Positions 8,016 through 18,166 are shown, counted from the stretch's first letter. The stretch: DNA of 64,000 bases from an uncultured Acetatifactor sp. (GCA_910577665.1 CAJTOJ010000020.1:4738-68737), one strand, 5' to 3'. Notes: generated from the letters alone by a model not told the origin. Numbers and translations: made by a program.

Positions 8016-9053
8016 TCACCTAAGATCCGTCCATCTCTCACTGATCGCCAGAAGCTGCCGCACGTTTTCTTTCTCTGCAAAATCCAGTGCAACAGTTCCC
8101 GGGTTGCGGCAGACTAGCTCAAACCCATTTCCCAGTAGGGACTGGGCATATTTGGCATTTAAGGGATACTTGTATTTTTCAATAAAAGAACACATGGTGA
8201 GGAACCAGCCCAGTTCCTCCACCTGGTTCCACCGGCCAAAGGTCTGGCACGCCAGCCCTTCTTCCTGCTGTCTGACGGTTTTACCTGCATACTCCCTTTC
8301 TGTGTGCCCGGATGTCTCACACGCGCATTTCCCTTCCGCTTCCTTTGACACTTTATCCAGAAGCTGCCGGTACAGGGCCGGATGGAAGTTGGCCATCACC
8401 CCACTGTAACCGGCAGCCCCGGCTCTCAGGGAATCCACCAGGGTAGCCGTGTTGGCATTGTATATTTTCAGATGACTTTCCCGGGCAGCTTTCAGCTTCT
8501 CCCGGATCAACTGTCCGTCACAGCAAGTATCCTTGATCATATAAAACCGCCCTGTGTCTGCCAGGTATTTCACAATGGCCGGACCAAGGATTCTTTTGTA
8601 TGGATAAGGACACTCATAGAATCCCAGCGGCAGTTCCGGTGGCAGCTCCTCCATCAGCCTCTCAAGGTTAGATATAAATATATCATCCGTCTCCTCCTGG
8701 GTTGCCAGCCTGTTGGAGATCAGGACCAGGGCATCAATCCCGGTTGCGGCCATGGCCGCCAGTTCTTCCCTCTGTTCCTGATAGCTGTTCCCTATATGGC
8801 CGGATGCAATCACCGGCAGACGGGAAATGCGCTTTACAAAAGACGCAAGCTGCACTCTCTCCTTCAGGGACAGATCAAACATTTCACTGGACTGGCATAC
8901 CGCAAACAAGCCGTCCGCCCCCTGGTCTTCATACCAGCCAATCAGCCTTTCCAGTGCTTCATAATCTATCGTGTGATCCCTGGTGTAAGGCGTCAGCATA
9001 ACCGGCCATAAGCCATCTGGAAATACCATATTTCCCCGTTTTACTTTATCCAT
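8016..9053 (-). CDS. DapA/NanA-family aldolase (dihydrodipicolinate synthase/N-acetylneuraminate lyase superfamily)
   Basis: A class I aldolase of the DHDPS/NAL superfamily. It opens with GLWPVMLTPYT; the Tyr of the proton relay is in LGFYECPYPYK and the Schiff-base Lys in FYMIKDTCCDG (about residue 174 from this start). Between about residues 236 and 275 there is an insert rich in K, E, Q, T and Cys (KCACETSGHTEREY) where normal family members continue directly; it looks low-complexity. The start at ATG 9053 follows AGGTGG by eight bases; an in-frame GTG at 9065 is possible. It is the last gene of the long glycan operon. Beside a sialidase-like gene an N-acetylneuraminate lyase is one reading; a 2-keto-3-deoxy sugar acid aldolase is as likely. 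Substrate is not shown. Confidence 0.8.
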   Translation of the reverse strand: MDKVKRGNMVFPDGLWPVMLTPYTRDHTIDYEALERLIGWYEDQGADGLFAVCQSSEMFDLSLKERVQLASFVKRISRLPVIASGHIGNSYQEQREELAAMAATGIDALVLISNRLATQEETDDIFISNLERLMEELPPELPLGFYECPYPYKRILGPAIVKYLADTGRFYMIKDTCCDGQLIREKLKAARESHLKIYNANTATLVDSLRAGAAGYSGVMANFHPALYRQLLDKVSKEAEGKCACETSGHTEREYAGKTVRQQEEGLACQTFGRWNQVEELGWFLTMCSFIEKYKYPLNAKYAQSLLGNGFELVCRNPGTVALDFAEKENVRQLLAISERWTDLR

Positions 9054-9172
9054 TGTCCTATCCACCTGTATTCTGTCCTTTCTGTCTTGTCAGCTTCTTC
9101 CAGACCACCCTGCAACGCGCTTCCACATCCCGGACCTGTATCCAGCTCTCCGGGCTGGCCGGGCAGATCTTT

Positions 9173-12100
9173 TCACTCTGCTTCCCAGAGTTCTGGTGTC
9201 TCCATGAGTCCATAGGGGACTGTCTGATAGTTCCGGGTATATTTCTCTCCACTTGCCTTGAAGCACCCGGCATTTGTGGTCCACGGCCTTCCTCCTGCCA
9301 GATGGAAGGGGCCAAGCATATTGCGGGGACTGGAGAACACCTCAATCTCACACCGGTTCTTCTCCTGCATCACGCAGGCCGGGATCCACACATCCCCCCG
9401 GGCCTTCCAGGGCACTTCCGTCTCTTTCCCATTGAAGCGTACCGTGGCACACACCGCTTTGCATCTTCCCAGCCGAAGCATATATCCTGTATCAGCATCT
9501 GCAGTCCGCTGCTGCCTCTGTCCAGGCATCTCATATTGGTACACAACACTACCTGCATAGTGCAACAGCCCCTGCAAAGTCCAGTCCCCACAGGATAGCT
9601 CCCGAACCGGGCCGCGGATCACCCGTCCCTTCCCTGCATCCCTGAAGACACCAAAATCCCCCAGAAGATAGCATGCTTCCAGCTCGGATTTCTCCTGGTA
9701 TAATCTCTCTATAAGGATCTCGTTTCGCCCCAGCTCCAGGCCTCTGACAGGTCTTCGGCCGAAGCTCTTGTCCAGATACCACCCCTGTACGGTCTTCTCC
9801 TGCCGGATCCCATTTACATACAGGTCCAGTTCCCCTGCATCCTCTGCCGCCAGCCATACTGGTCCCTGGGGAAGCACCTCCACAGTCACCGCCATCTTCA
9901 GCCGGATCCGGTATCCCCTTACGGCTTCCTCCCCATGCACCCACATATACCTCTGGATCTGTTCCCCGCCATCGTTTTCCCGCATTCCCAGAAGTTCCCG
10001 GATCTGCTTTTGTACCTGCCAGATCTCCCTTTCCTCCTGCCAGATGCCGGCTTTAAGCAGATCCACCCGGTATCCGTCTGTTTCCGGCAGGTCCTGTCTG
10101 TTCCCTGGCAAGATGCAAACCATGCCTGCGGCCTCTCCATCACCGGCAGCCGCCAACATATAGCTGCACCTGTCCAGCACATATACATTGGGCTGGGTCA
10201 GACATACCGGCACGGTATCCGGACACACAGCCAGCCGTTTCCGGGGCATATGCCGCTGCCTTGGCCGGTTCTCAGGCTCTGGTCCCGTTTCCTGTCCTGG
10301 CTTCCTGTCCTGTGTCTGCACAGCTTGCCGGTTCTCTTTCCATTGTATCCGATACAGCCCCGATTCGCAAGCACCCAGTTCCCTGGCAAAGGAAACCCCA
10401 TCGGATGTCTCCTTCCATTCCACCTTCCACCTGCTGCCGTCCAGGGGATCCCACTCTTCCACATCCCGGCACAGACTGTATGTATCCTGCCGCGGGACAT
10501 GCACATGAAAGGCATGGGAATGTCCCCTGTCCTGGTTGACCAGGAACAGAATCTCTTTCTCCCCGTCCCGCTTCCGCAAGGCCAGGATCTCCCTTACCTG
10601 GATCCCCACATCGTCCGTGATATCCAGTGTCCGCAAGCCATTTGCCCCCAGAAGGCCCACCATGCCCTCTATGGAGCCACAGACCTGGCTCCGGCAATGA
10701 GCCACAAGCCTGGCCAGACCTGTGGCTGCATCCCTGTCCCCATCCACAAGCTGTGCCAGTGGTTCCATCCAGAAGATCTTTCCTCCCTGGTCAGCAAACC
10801 GCTGTAGCAGATCCACCGTACTTCTTTGCCAGGTATCCCCAGCCGGTACAAGCACCGCCTCATAAACCGCTTCCCCGATACGCAGCAGGGGTCCTTCCAC
10901 AGAGCCATCCGATTCGATCAGCGTCTCGTCCCCCAGGTCATAGTCCATATGCTGTCTGCTCAGCTCCTCCAGCAGTCGGTTGTACCCGTTTCCGTACTGG
11001 TTGATTCCCGGGACATCTCTCTCCAGACGCCGCACCGGATTGCCATAGGGGCTTACGCCAAGACGCGCCCAGGCTGTTCCCATAGGGTGCAGTACCAGAA
11101 GCTTCCGCACAGGCCTTCCCTGACCCAGTGCCACACCCAGCCTGGCAAAATATTCTTCCATCACATGATTTTTCTCCCACCAGGAAGTATTGTAGTGGAA
11201 GCTGGGAGGATAGTCCCTTTTGCGCAATCCCTTCAAGGAATACAGGGCCAGGTGCGGGCACCTGGTATTCACCCCCAGCACATATTGCCAGTCACCGATC
11301 CACTTCATCCCCTCAAATGTAAAGTCCCAGCCTGTACAGCCATAAGTCTCTGTGAGCACGTTCCTTTTCCCAAACTGGTGTGCCACACTGGTACATTGCT
11401 TCACCGTAATGTATTCCCTGGTCTCTTCCCGCAGCATGTCAATCCCGGGGATCCCCTGGTACTTGTAATGTGGCATAATGGAACCATTGACCCTGGCACA
11501 CAGTCCCAGCTTATCCTCCTGTAGAAAATGCCCGGTATACGCTATGCCATGTTCCTGGCACCAGCGGGAAATGGCCTTGCTGTATGTCTCCAGGTACCGG
11601 TCAGACACGGTACGCCAATATGCATACCTGGCCCTGGTGCTTCCCTCTCCATTAAAATATATGTATGGCAGGGTGTCCAGCACATGACTGCCACGCTTCT
11701 TTTTGTAATACCGGATAAAACCATAGGTCCAGGGAATCCAGCTGTGGCCGGGCGGAAATGCTGCATGTCTGTCTGCCAGACTGGGTTCATCTGTAAAGCA
11801 CCCACAGACTACCTTCCCAAAGACATCTCCCACCGCCTGGTAATAGACCTCATGGGTCTTCTCCAGAAAGCAGGCAACTGTGTCCGGATTCAGGTTATCC
11901 GGCGGTGCCTGGCCGTTGAACCACTCTGAACCTGCAGAGCACTGTAAACGTGCCACCAGTAGTACCTCCCCATCCTTCAGAGGATAGGAAGGCAGGCGCT
12001 CTCCCCCTTCCAGGGCCAAAGAACGAGGCTGTCTGCCCTCCCCCAGAGACAGCCGCCTAAAAGAATGTATCTCCATCCCCTCTACAGATGCCGCATATAC

Positions 12101-12655
12101 CGCCAGGAGAAGCCCGCCCTCCGGCAGCTCCCCTCCCGCCACTGGCAGATCCAGGGCATCCTCACCAGAAGACTGCCTATCCCTCTCCCCTTTGGAAACC
12201 ATGGATCTCCCACCGGGTATGCAGGCCGGATCTTCCCCGCTGTCCTCTGCCGGTTCCCAGGCACTGGCAGTGATCTGCCTCCATGTCTCCCAGGCCCGCT
12301 GTCCCTGGCATACCTCCAGTGTCAGCCCCTTCAGCCTGTATACATCCCCCAGGGCCGTAACCTGTCCTCCCGCTGTGCCGGAGGGCCATCTGTCCTCATC
12401 ATACAGCCACGCATGCATACCGTATTTTCCGGCTTCCTCCACCGCTGCCCGGATGCAGGAGAGCCATTTCTCCCCCATATAGGGTGTCTCCAGCCCCTCC
12501 CTGGAATGCATGAAGAAGCCTCCTACACCCTGTCTGGCCATCTCCCGGATCTGCCAGCGAATTTCCTCTTCAGACAGTTCCCCGTCCCAGGCCCAGAAAG
12601 GCTGTGACCTGTATTCCCGGCCCGGCTCCTGGAATTCCCTTTCCCACTTCTCCAT
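9173..12655 (-). CDS. Large GH106-like glycoside hydrolase (alpha-L-rhamnosidase family type)
   Basis: About 1160 residues, among the longest genes here. The N-terminal part matches the GH106-type barrel: QPFWAWDGELSEEEIRWQI, GVGGFFMHSREGLETPYMG, then HAWLYDEDRWPSGTAGG. Later barrel parts include EHGIAYTGHFLQEDKLG, LTETYGCTGWDFTFEGMKW and a W-W region, followed by C-terminal beta-sandwich domains with carbohydrate-binding character. A linker near residues 775-805 is rich in Q, P, G, E and R. No signal peptide is visible. GH106 covers alpha-L-rhamnosidases, but many relatives are untested, so rhamnose is only the best guess. The RBS GGAGG favours ATG 12655 over the overlapping ATG 12658 or GTG 12661. 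It lies between the sialidase-like and aldolase genes in one operon. Confidence 0.78.
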   Translation of the reverse strand: MEKWEREFQEPGREYRSQPFWAWDGELSEEEIRWQIREMARQGVGGFFMHSREGLETPYMGEKWLSCIRAAVEEAGKYGMHAWLYDEDRWPSGTAGGQVTALGDVYRLKGLTLEVCQGQRAWETWRQITASAWEPAEDSGEDPACIPGGRSMVSKGERDRQSSGEDALDLPVAGGELPEGGLLLAVYAASVEGMEIHSFRRLSLGEGRQPRSLALEGGERLPSYPLKDGEVLLVARLQCSAGSEWFNGQAPPDNLNPDTVACFLEKTHEVYYQAVGDVFGKVVCGCFTDEPSLADRHAAFPPGHSWIPWTYGFIRYYKKKRGSHVLDTLPYIYFNGEGSTRARYAYWRTVSDRYLETYSKAISRWCQEHGIAYTGHFLQEDKLGLCARVNGSIMPHYKYQGIPGIDMLREETREYITVKQCTSVAHQFGKRNVLTETYGCTGWDFTFEGMKWIGDWQYVLGVNTRCPHLALYSLKGLRKRDYPPSFHYNTSWWEKNHVMEEYFARLGVALGQGRPVRKLLVLHPMGTAWARLGVSPYGNPVRRLERDVPGINQYGNGYNRLLEELSRQHMDYDLGDETLIESDGSVEGPLLRIGEAVYEAVLVPAGDTWQRSTVDLLQRFADQGGKIFWMEPLAQLVDGDRDAATGLARLVAHCRSQVCGSIEGMVGLLGANGLRTLDITDDVGIQVREILALRKRDGEKEILFLVNQDRGHSHAFHVHVPRQDTYSLCRDVEEWDPLDGSRWKVEWKETSDGVSFARELGACESGLYRIQWKENRQAVQTQDRKPGQETGPEPENRPRQRHMPRKRLAVCPDTVPVCLTQPNVYVLDRCSYMLAAAGDGEAAGMVCILPGNRQDLPETDGYRVDLLKAGIWQEEREIWQVQKQIRELLGMRENDGGEQIQRYMWVHGEEAVRGYRIRLKMAVTVEVLPQGPVWLAAEDAGELDLYVNGIRQEKTVQGWYLDKSFGRRPVRGLELGRNEILIERLYQEKSELEACYLLGDFGVFRDAGKGRVIRGPVRELSCGDWTLQGLLHYAGSVVYQYEMPGQRQQRTADADTGYMLRLGRCKAVCATVRFNGKETEVPWKARGDVWIPACVMQEKNRCEIEVFSSPRNMLGPFHLAGGRPWTTNAGCFKASGEKYTRNYQTVPYGLMETPELWEAE

Positions 12656-12755
12656 CATCACATCCTCCTACAGTCCTCTGTATAGCCAGTCTCTTCCCTG
12701 TACATACGCCTGCTTTTTTCCTCTCCAGATCCCCTTCGGAAAACACCGGGCGGAT

Positions 12756-13787
12756 CTATTCCGTTTCCATATAGTGCAGTCTGCAGAACCCGATCTTCCT
12801 GCGGTTCCAGGTATATGTCATAAGCAGCTCCCCCCTTCCGCCACATACAATGGCCGGATAAGCGAAGCTCCCCCTTCCATCCTCAATGACTGCCAGTTCC
12901 CGGAAACTGTCTCCATTGTCACCGGAGTAGAACAGCGTAAGCGGCGTCCTGGCCCCCTTATAGTAATCCGGGGCATTTTCCCTGGGATTACATGCCAGGA
13001 CGATCCCACCCCCTGGCAGCCTCACCAGATCCAGCCCACTGTTGTTGTTTGGCATACCGGTATCATATGCCAGTCCCCAGGTCCTGCCCCCGTCCGCAGA
13101 GTCTGAGCGGAAGATCCTGGAGCTGGTACTGCGCAACAGCATGTGCACCTCTCCACGCTCATCCTCCCAGAGTGCGGGCTGTATGATTCCCTTTCCATAA
13201 CAGTGGTACTTATTGTAAGGGCTGTCCAGGGTTTCCCGGCAGAGCACCCTCCGCAAGGGGACCATGGCACTTTTCTGCCAGGTCCGGCCGTCATCCTGGG
13301 ATCTGTCCACAAAGGCATCCCAGATCTCTCCCTCCAGGGAAGCAGGTGCCAGCACAGTTCCGTCACGCAGGCGGATGGGCTTATTCTTCACCGGTCCCCT
13401 GCCGCCGCTCTCATCCCCGGCCACCAGCTCCCTCCCCTGGCTGAAAGTCTCTCCCCCGTCAAAGGATTCCATCACGTAGGTCCTCCAGCGGGATATCTCC
13501 GGCCCCACCTTGTAATATAAAAGAATCCTGCCGTCCGCCCCTGCAGACAACACAGGATTCCAACAGGCAATCCCCCGCTGCTCCCCCGTCTTGCGCGGTC
13601 TGGACCAGCCCCCCTGGCTGCGGACAGCCGTCCAGATAGCCGTATCCGGTCCCTTCTCCCAGCTTCCCCCGAACCATGCGGCCAGGATCCTGTCCTCCCC
13701 GCAGGACAGCAGGGTAGAACCATGTGGACTCTCAAACTCCCGGTCCTCCCCCATGATCATTTCTTTTTCCATCCTGATGATCTTCAT
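12756..13787 (-). CDS. Sialidase-like six-bladed beta-propeller protein (BNR repeat)
   Basis: A 343-residue protein with the layout of the BNR_2/exo-sialidase-like propeller. BNR-type Asp-box repeats are visible: SFDGGETF, SQDDGRTWQ, SADGGRTWG and SGDNGDSFR. The start EFESPHGSTLLSC and GRILLYYKVGP, then KPIRLRDGTVLAPAS, are typical of this group. No signal peptide is seen, so it probably acts in the cytoplasm or is anchored otherwise. Many family members are annotated as sialidases, but the group also occurs in loci for other acidic or deoxy sugars, and the arginine triad cannot be confirmed by eye. AAAGGAAAGG precedes ATG 13787. It lies 14 bp downstream of the AraC sensor and about 100 bp upstream of the GH106-like gene. 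Confidence 0.75.
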   Translation of the reverse strand: MKIIRMEKEMIMGEDREFESPHGSTLLSCGEDRILAAWFGGSWEKGPDTAIWTAVRSQGGWSRPRKTGEQRGIACWNPVLSAGADGRILLYYKVGPEISRWRTYVMESFDGGETFSQGRELVAGDESGGRGPVKNKPIRLRDGTVLAPASLEGEIWDAFVDRSQDDGRTWQKSAMVPLRRVLCRETLDSPYNKYHCYGKGIIQPALWEDERGEVHMLLRSTSSRIFRSDSADGGRTWGLAYDTGMPNNNSGLDLVRLPGGGIVLACNPRENAPDYYKGARTPLTLFYSGDNGDSFRELAVIEDGRGSFAYPAIVCGGRGELLMTYTWNRRKIGFCRLHYMETE

Positions 13788-13801
13788 ACAAAACCTTTCC
13801 T

Positions 13802-16132
13802 TTACACGTTTTTTCTCAAGCTTCTTTCCTTCTGCCCCAGAGACAGCTCCCTGTATTCACTGGGAGAATACCCCTCCAGCTTCTTAAATACCCGCAGGAA
13901 TGTGGCCCGGCTGTCGATTCCCACCATGCTGTAGATGTCTCCTATCTTGATCTGGGTATTCTGCAACAGTTCCTTGGCCTGTCCCACCCGCACCATATTT
14001 ACATACTCTGTCAGATTGATACCTGTCTTCTGCTTAAACAGGCGTGACAGATACTTGGAGGAGAGTCCGAACACATCAGAGATACCGTCCAGACTTAAGT
14101 CCTCCCTGTAGTTCTCCCGGATATATTTCTGGATCAGTTCGATCTGCTGGCTGCTGTTCTGGCTTTCTTTGTGGTTGGCCAGCTCGTATATCTCTTCAAA
14201 ATATGCCGTGATCAGTTTCCTGGCCTTGTTGCATTCCAAGGCCTTGTTCTCCTGCTGCAGTTCCAGACCAAGCCTTGTCTCACTCTCCAGTTCCTCCGTC
14301 TTCCCCTCACAGTCCTCCAGGCATCTCTGGCCCACGGAGAAAAGCTGCCGATACAGCTCTGTGCGGTTTAGCTGGGAGATCCCCCGTATATTGTTCATGT
14401 CCAGAACCTCATCCAGCACGGTAAAGAGCTGCTCCCTCTTCCCCAGGCGGATACTGCTCACTATTTTCTTCTGGTCATAGAAGGAGAAAGCCACCTCCGC
14501 CTTCCTGCCCTGGCTGCGGTAGACGGATATGCCGAAGCAGTCCTCACCCGTGCAGTACCGGATAGCCTGCAAGGTCTGCCCATAGGCCTCCTGTAATACC
14601 TTCAATTCCCCAAAAGGATAGCTGATCCCCACGCTCACCTTGTAATAGGCAGCATCCACCTGGAACACCTGCTTCAGCTCCAGAAAGATATCCCGCACAT
14701 GATCCGCAGGATCTTCCTCTTTGCAGTCTATGAGGCAGGGATAGATCCCTCCCTGGCACATCAGCACGTAGATCCCCACCCTGCCTTCCAACAAGGTCTG
14801 CAGGATCTCCTGCAGCATCCGGTAAGTTTTGTCCCTGTCACTGCCTGCATATTCCCGGAAAAACAGCTCCGTAAAATCAAAAAACACCGAGGCACACACA
14901 TAGCGGCTTCCCTGGAACCTGCAATGTTCCCGCAGTTTTTCCTGCAACTCCTGTATATGTTGCCAGAAAATCCCATTGACCAGAAGCTGAAGGGCATGTT
15001 CGATATACCGCTCCCTGTATGACTGGAACTGTATTCTGTATTGTTCTTCCTTTTCCAGCAGATCCAGGACTCCCCTGTGCAAAAGCTTCATCTCATCCCG
15101 CCTGTTCTCTTCCGTCTGCGGCGGACTGATCTCATTCACAATACATCCAATGGGGCGGTAGAGCCTGACCGAAAGGAAAAACGCAAAAGCCACCCCGGCT
15201 ATGGTTAAGAGCATACCTGCCAGCAGGATGTATATCATGTAAAGGTTGGTCAGTCTGGCCACTCCTTCCACCGGCACCAGGGAAACGTATTTCCATCCAC
15301 TCCTATCCGATTTATGACAGAAAACATACATCCCGTTTACTCTGTCCCCATCCCTGGCCTGTAGGTAATCCCCGGGACTCTGTTCCTGGATGATGCCTTC
15401 CCTTGTATTCAGGATACATTGGTTCTCCCTGTCATATATCATAAAGACACTGTCCGATGTCAGCGCTGTTCCCTTCTGCATATCCACCAGCTGACTGGCT
15501 GGCACATGCGCTACAATCATGGCTTCCCGGCCCTCCACCCGCAGGTGGGTGACCACTGCAATCATCTCCTCTGACAGATTGTTCCGGACCTTGGTCATGC
15601 CCACCGGAAGCACTTCTATGGTCTTTGCTTCCGAATAAAGCCTTCGGATACTGTCTGCAGTCAGCTCCCCATATGCATAGACACATATATTCTGAAAGAA
15701 AAAATCCTTGTCATACACACCGGCACTTGTATAGATACGGTCCGAATCCACAAAAAAGGCATAGAGAAGTGTGATCTGTCCCCCAAAAATAGCCTCATTC
15801 TGCTGTATCACATTGGTGATCTGGTACTGTTCTGCCCACACCTTCACATCCATTCTCGCATCGTATTTAAAATAGCTTTGCATGACTTTTGTGTTATACA
15901 GACTCAGTCCCACATTCTGTACCACCCCCATGTGGGAATCAATCAGCTGTGCGGAAGCCGTCAGGTTGGATTGGATCTTGTCGAATACCGCCTCCCTGGT
16001 GTTCCTGCTGGCCAGCACATAGACCACCGCCATGGCCATATACATCAAAAGAAGAAGGCTTAAGAAACAGTAAAATAGTTTGATCAGGTATTTACTGCCG
16101 CGAAACCGTTTCCTCCCCCGTATTCCTTTCAT
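13802..16132 (-). CDS. Membrane-anchored AraC-family regulator with extracellular sensor
   Basis: About 776 residues. A first membrane helix (LIKLFYCFLSLLLLMYMAMAV) is followed by an extracellular Cache-like sensor of about 240 residues, a second helix (MIYILLAGMLLTIAGVAFAFF), a cytoplasmic linker and a C-terminal AraC double helix-turn-helix with LSLDGISDVFGLSSKYLSRLFKQ and IGDIYSMVGIDSRATFLRVFKK, ending YSPSEYREL. There is no kinase or receiver, so sensing and DNA binding sit in one polypeptide. Such one-component sensors lie beside Lpl-type sugar transporters and usually activate them. ATG 16132 is preferred because a GGGGG tract precedes it and the frame upstream has no membrane-protein character. 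It sits between the binding lipoprotein and the hydrolases, 14 bp from the BNR gene. A paralogue is at 57567-59519. Confidence 0.88.
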   Translation of the reverse strand: MKGIRGRKRFRGSKYLIKLFYCFLSLLLLMYMAMAVVYVLASRNTREAVFDKIQSNLTASAQLIDSHMGVVQNVGLSLYNTKVMQSYFKYDARMDVKVWAEQYQITNVIQQNEAIFGGQITLLYAFFVDSDRIYTSAGVYDKDFFFQNICVYAYGELTADSIRRLYSEAKTIEVLPVGMTKVRNNLSEEMIAVVTHLRVEGREAMIVAHVPASQLVDMQKGTALTSDSVFMIYDRENQCILNTREGIIQEQSPGDYLQARDGDRVNGMYVFCHKSDRSGWKYVSLVPVEGVARLTNLYMIYILLAGMLLTIAGVAFAFFLSVRLYRPIGCIVNEISPPQTEENRRDEMKLLHRGVLDLLEKEEQYRIQFQSYRERYIEHALQLLVNGIFWQHIQELQEKLREHCRFQGSRYVCASVFFDFTELFFREYAGSDRDKTYRMLQEILQTLLEGRVGIYVLMCQGGIYPCLIDCKEEDPADHVRDIFLELKQVFQVDAAYYKVSVGISYPFGELKVLQEAYGQTLQAIRYCTGEDCFGISVYRSQGRKAEVAFSFYDQKKIVSSIRLGKREQLFTVLDEVLDMNNIRGISQLNRTELYRQLFSVGQRCLEDCEGKTEELESETRLGLELQQENKALECNKARKLITAYFEEIYELANHKESQNSSQQIELIQKYIRENYREDLSLDGISDVFGLSSKYLSRLFKQKTGINLTEYVNMVRVGQAKELLQNTQIKIGDIYSMVGIDSRATFLRVFKKLEGYSPSEYRELSLGQKERSLRKNV

Positions 16133-16263
16133 GTCAACCCCCATTCCCCATCCGGGCCTGCCGTGTGTCTTCCTGTATCCTTGTCCCCTACATCTGGAAC
16201 CGGCACAGCGCACTTATGCCAATGAAGTCCCTTTCGTCCGGCACATATTCCCATATGCTATCA

Positions 16264-16308
16264 TTTCCCGGACAGACGGAAGCTTCCGCCCTCCGCCTGT
16301 CCGGGAAA
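16264..16308 (-). promoter_or_regulatory. Intercistronic hairpin between binding protein and AraC sensor
   Basis: Two perfect 12-bp arms (TTTCCCGGACAG and CTGTCCGGGAAA) plus further partial pairing make a strong GC-rich stem. No U tract follows on the minus strand, so it is more likely an mRNA-stabilising or attenuating hairpin than a full terminator. It would let the lipoprotein transcript end or be protected here, giving more binding protein than sensor. Confidence 0.6.
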
Positions 16309-16382
16309 CCATGCTCCATAAGACAATCCCCCTCAAAGAGTTTGCCGGTGCCTGAGACCAGTAGCCCGGATGCTGACAGATC

Positions 16383-18062
16383 TTACCTGGCATACCGGGC
16401 ATCTGCCCCATTATAAATCTCCTCCAGTTCCCTGGCATCTGCCTGGATGGACTCTATGACCTTGTCCCAGTTGTCAATGGGTTCCACACCCATGATGTAC
16501 TTATTGTATTCCTGGTCCAATGTAGTTGTCAATTTTGTTAAGATATCCGTCACCCGCTCTGTCTCCTCCGGCGTCAGGGAAGGGGCGGTATAGGGATCCA
16601 CATAGGCCGGATCTGCATTGATGATCTCCCAGTACTCCTCCACCACATCGTTCCAGTCGCCCACGATCTTCTGGATGGCGAACTGTGTCTTGGTATTGGT
16701 GCACCAGAGACTGAAATTCAGCTTCGTGATGCCAAGGTCACTGTACACGGCATAATACTTAGAGTTAAATCCTTCATCATCCACTCCGTTGATGTAATCT
16801 TCTATGAACTGTGGCTCTCCGTCTTCATCTACATAAAAGCTCACACCCTCCACACCATAATTGCTGATATTGGAACCTTCCTCCGAATACATCCAGTCAA
16901 TGAACCTGATCACATCCTCGATCCGCTCTGTCTTGGCATTGATGGCAAACAGACGGCCTGTATTCTTCACATCATAGGCCAGGGCACGTCTCTGTCCAAA
17001 GGAATTCTCAGGCACCGGAATCACCTGCAGGGTGGCATTCTCCAATCCTTCCTGTGTCCGCAGGATATTGGTATAGTTCTGGCCAAACCCGCTGTTGTCA
17101 ATGAACATGAAGGACTGACCACTTGTCATCTTATACTGTAACTGCTCCGAGGTGGTAGTGGCAAAATCCGGATCCAGAACCCCGCGCTCATAGCACTGGT
17201 TCAGGAAAGTCAGCACCGCCTTGAACTCCTCCGTGGCCGGTCCAAAGACATATCTGCCGCCATCCACATCGTAATCGTAATAGATCCCTGCGCCGGACCC
17301 CAGCATGTAGGACACTGTGGACAGAAGCTGGCTGGTTCCTTTCCTGCCGGTATAAGGAATGGATTCCGGATAAAGCTCCTTGAGCCTGGCCATCACATCA
17401 ATCAGTTCATCGAATGTGGAGGGAATAGCCAGATCATGTTTCTCCAGCAGATCAGTCCTCAGCACCACACCGAAACCATTTCTGGCCTCATCTCTGGGAA
17501 TGGCCGGAAATGCATACAACTCCCCATCCACCAGCCATCTTGACAGCACTTCCTCATTTTCCTTCCACAATTTGTAGAAATTAGGCATGGTTTCTTCGTT
17601 CACATACTGCATCAGCGGTACGAAGATACCTTCCCCGGCGTAGGAATTGATATTGCCGGCAGACACCTTGATGATGTCCGGGAAATTGTTGGTGGCCAGC
17701 AACACATTTTCTTTCTCTGTATAGCTGCTGGTGGGAACGATCTGGTAGACCAGCTTTACATTGGTCTTCCTGTGGATCTCCTGCTGGGCCGGCGCATAAT
17801 CTGTCAAAGGCTGGGCAGCGTTGTCCTGCATCAGGATGGTGATCTCCAGCTCCTCGTCAAGCCACAGAGAACTCTCCTTCTGGTCTGCTCCCTCTGCCTG
17901 TCCTTCCTCGTTTCCTGCATCTTCCACATTGCTGCTTCCGTCCTGCGACAGTCCGGAATCAGATGACACCGTACTTTCAGATGGCTCTTTGCCACCACAG
18001 GCTGTCAGCAGCATAGTCACACACAACGCCATACATAAAAATCTGTTTTTTCTGAATTTCAT
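16383..18062 (-). CDS. Extracellular sugar/oligosaccharide-binding lipoprotein (ABC transporter)
   Basis: About 559 residues. The start MKFRKNRFLCMALCVTM leads to a lipobox LLTACGG, so the protein is a membrane-anchored lipoprotein, followed by a Ser/Asp/Glu-rich linker. The mature part is a family 1-like substrate-binding protein of the LplA type, with LVYQIVPTSSYTEKENVLL, FPDIIKVSAGNINSYAG and VIRFIDWMYSEEGSNISNYG. It captures oligosaccharide for the two permeases encoded upstream. ATG 18062 is chosen because AAGGAGA lies seven bases before it and the signal peptide begins there; the upstream in-frame extension is not coding-like. The order permease, permease, binding protein and the missing ATPase are usual for this transporter group. 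A paralogue is at 61732-63411. Confidence 0.9.
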   Translation of the reverse strand: MKFRKNRFLCMALCVTMLLTACGGKEPSESTVSSDSGLSQDGSSNVEDAGNEEGQAEGADQKESSLWLDEELEITILMQDNAAQPLTDYAPAQQEIHRKTNVKLVYQIVPTSSYTEKENVLLATNNFPDIIKVSAGNINSYAGEGIFVPLMQYVNEETMPNFYKLWKENEEVLSRWLVDGELYAFPAIPRDEARNGFGVVLRTDLLEKHDLAIPSTFDELIDVMARLKELYPESIPYTGRKGTSQLLSTVSYMLGSGAGIYYDYDVDGGRYVFGPATEEFKAVLTFLNQCYERGVLDPDFATTTSEQLQYKMTSGQSFMFIDNSGFGQNYTNILRTQEGLENATLQVIPVPENSFGQRRALAYDVKNTGRLFAINAKTERIEDVIRFIDWMYSEEGSNISNYGVEGVSFYVDEDGEPQFIEDYINGVDDEGFNSKYYAVYSDLGITKLNFSLWCTNTKTQFAIQKIVGDWNDVVEEYWEIINADPAYVDPYTAPSLTPEETERVTDILTKLTTTLDQEYNKYIMGVEPIDNWDKVIESIQADARELEEIYNGADARYAR

Positions 18063-18166
18063 GAGCTTTCTCCTTTTCTGTTTTGCATCTTTTATGATCA
18101 GTTTTACATCCGGTTTCCGTAATATGTACGCTCCGGTCCATGGATCCGGCACCCTACTGCTTCCCT

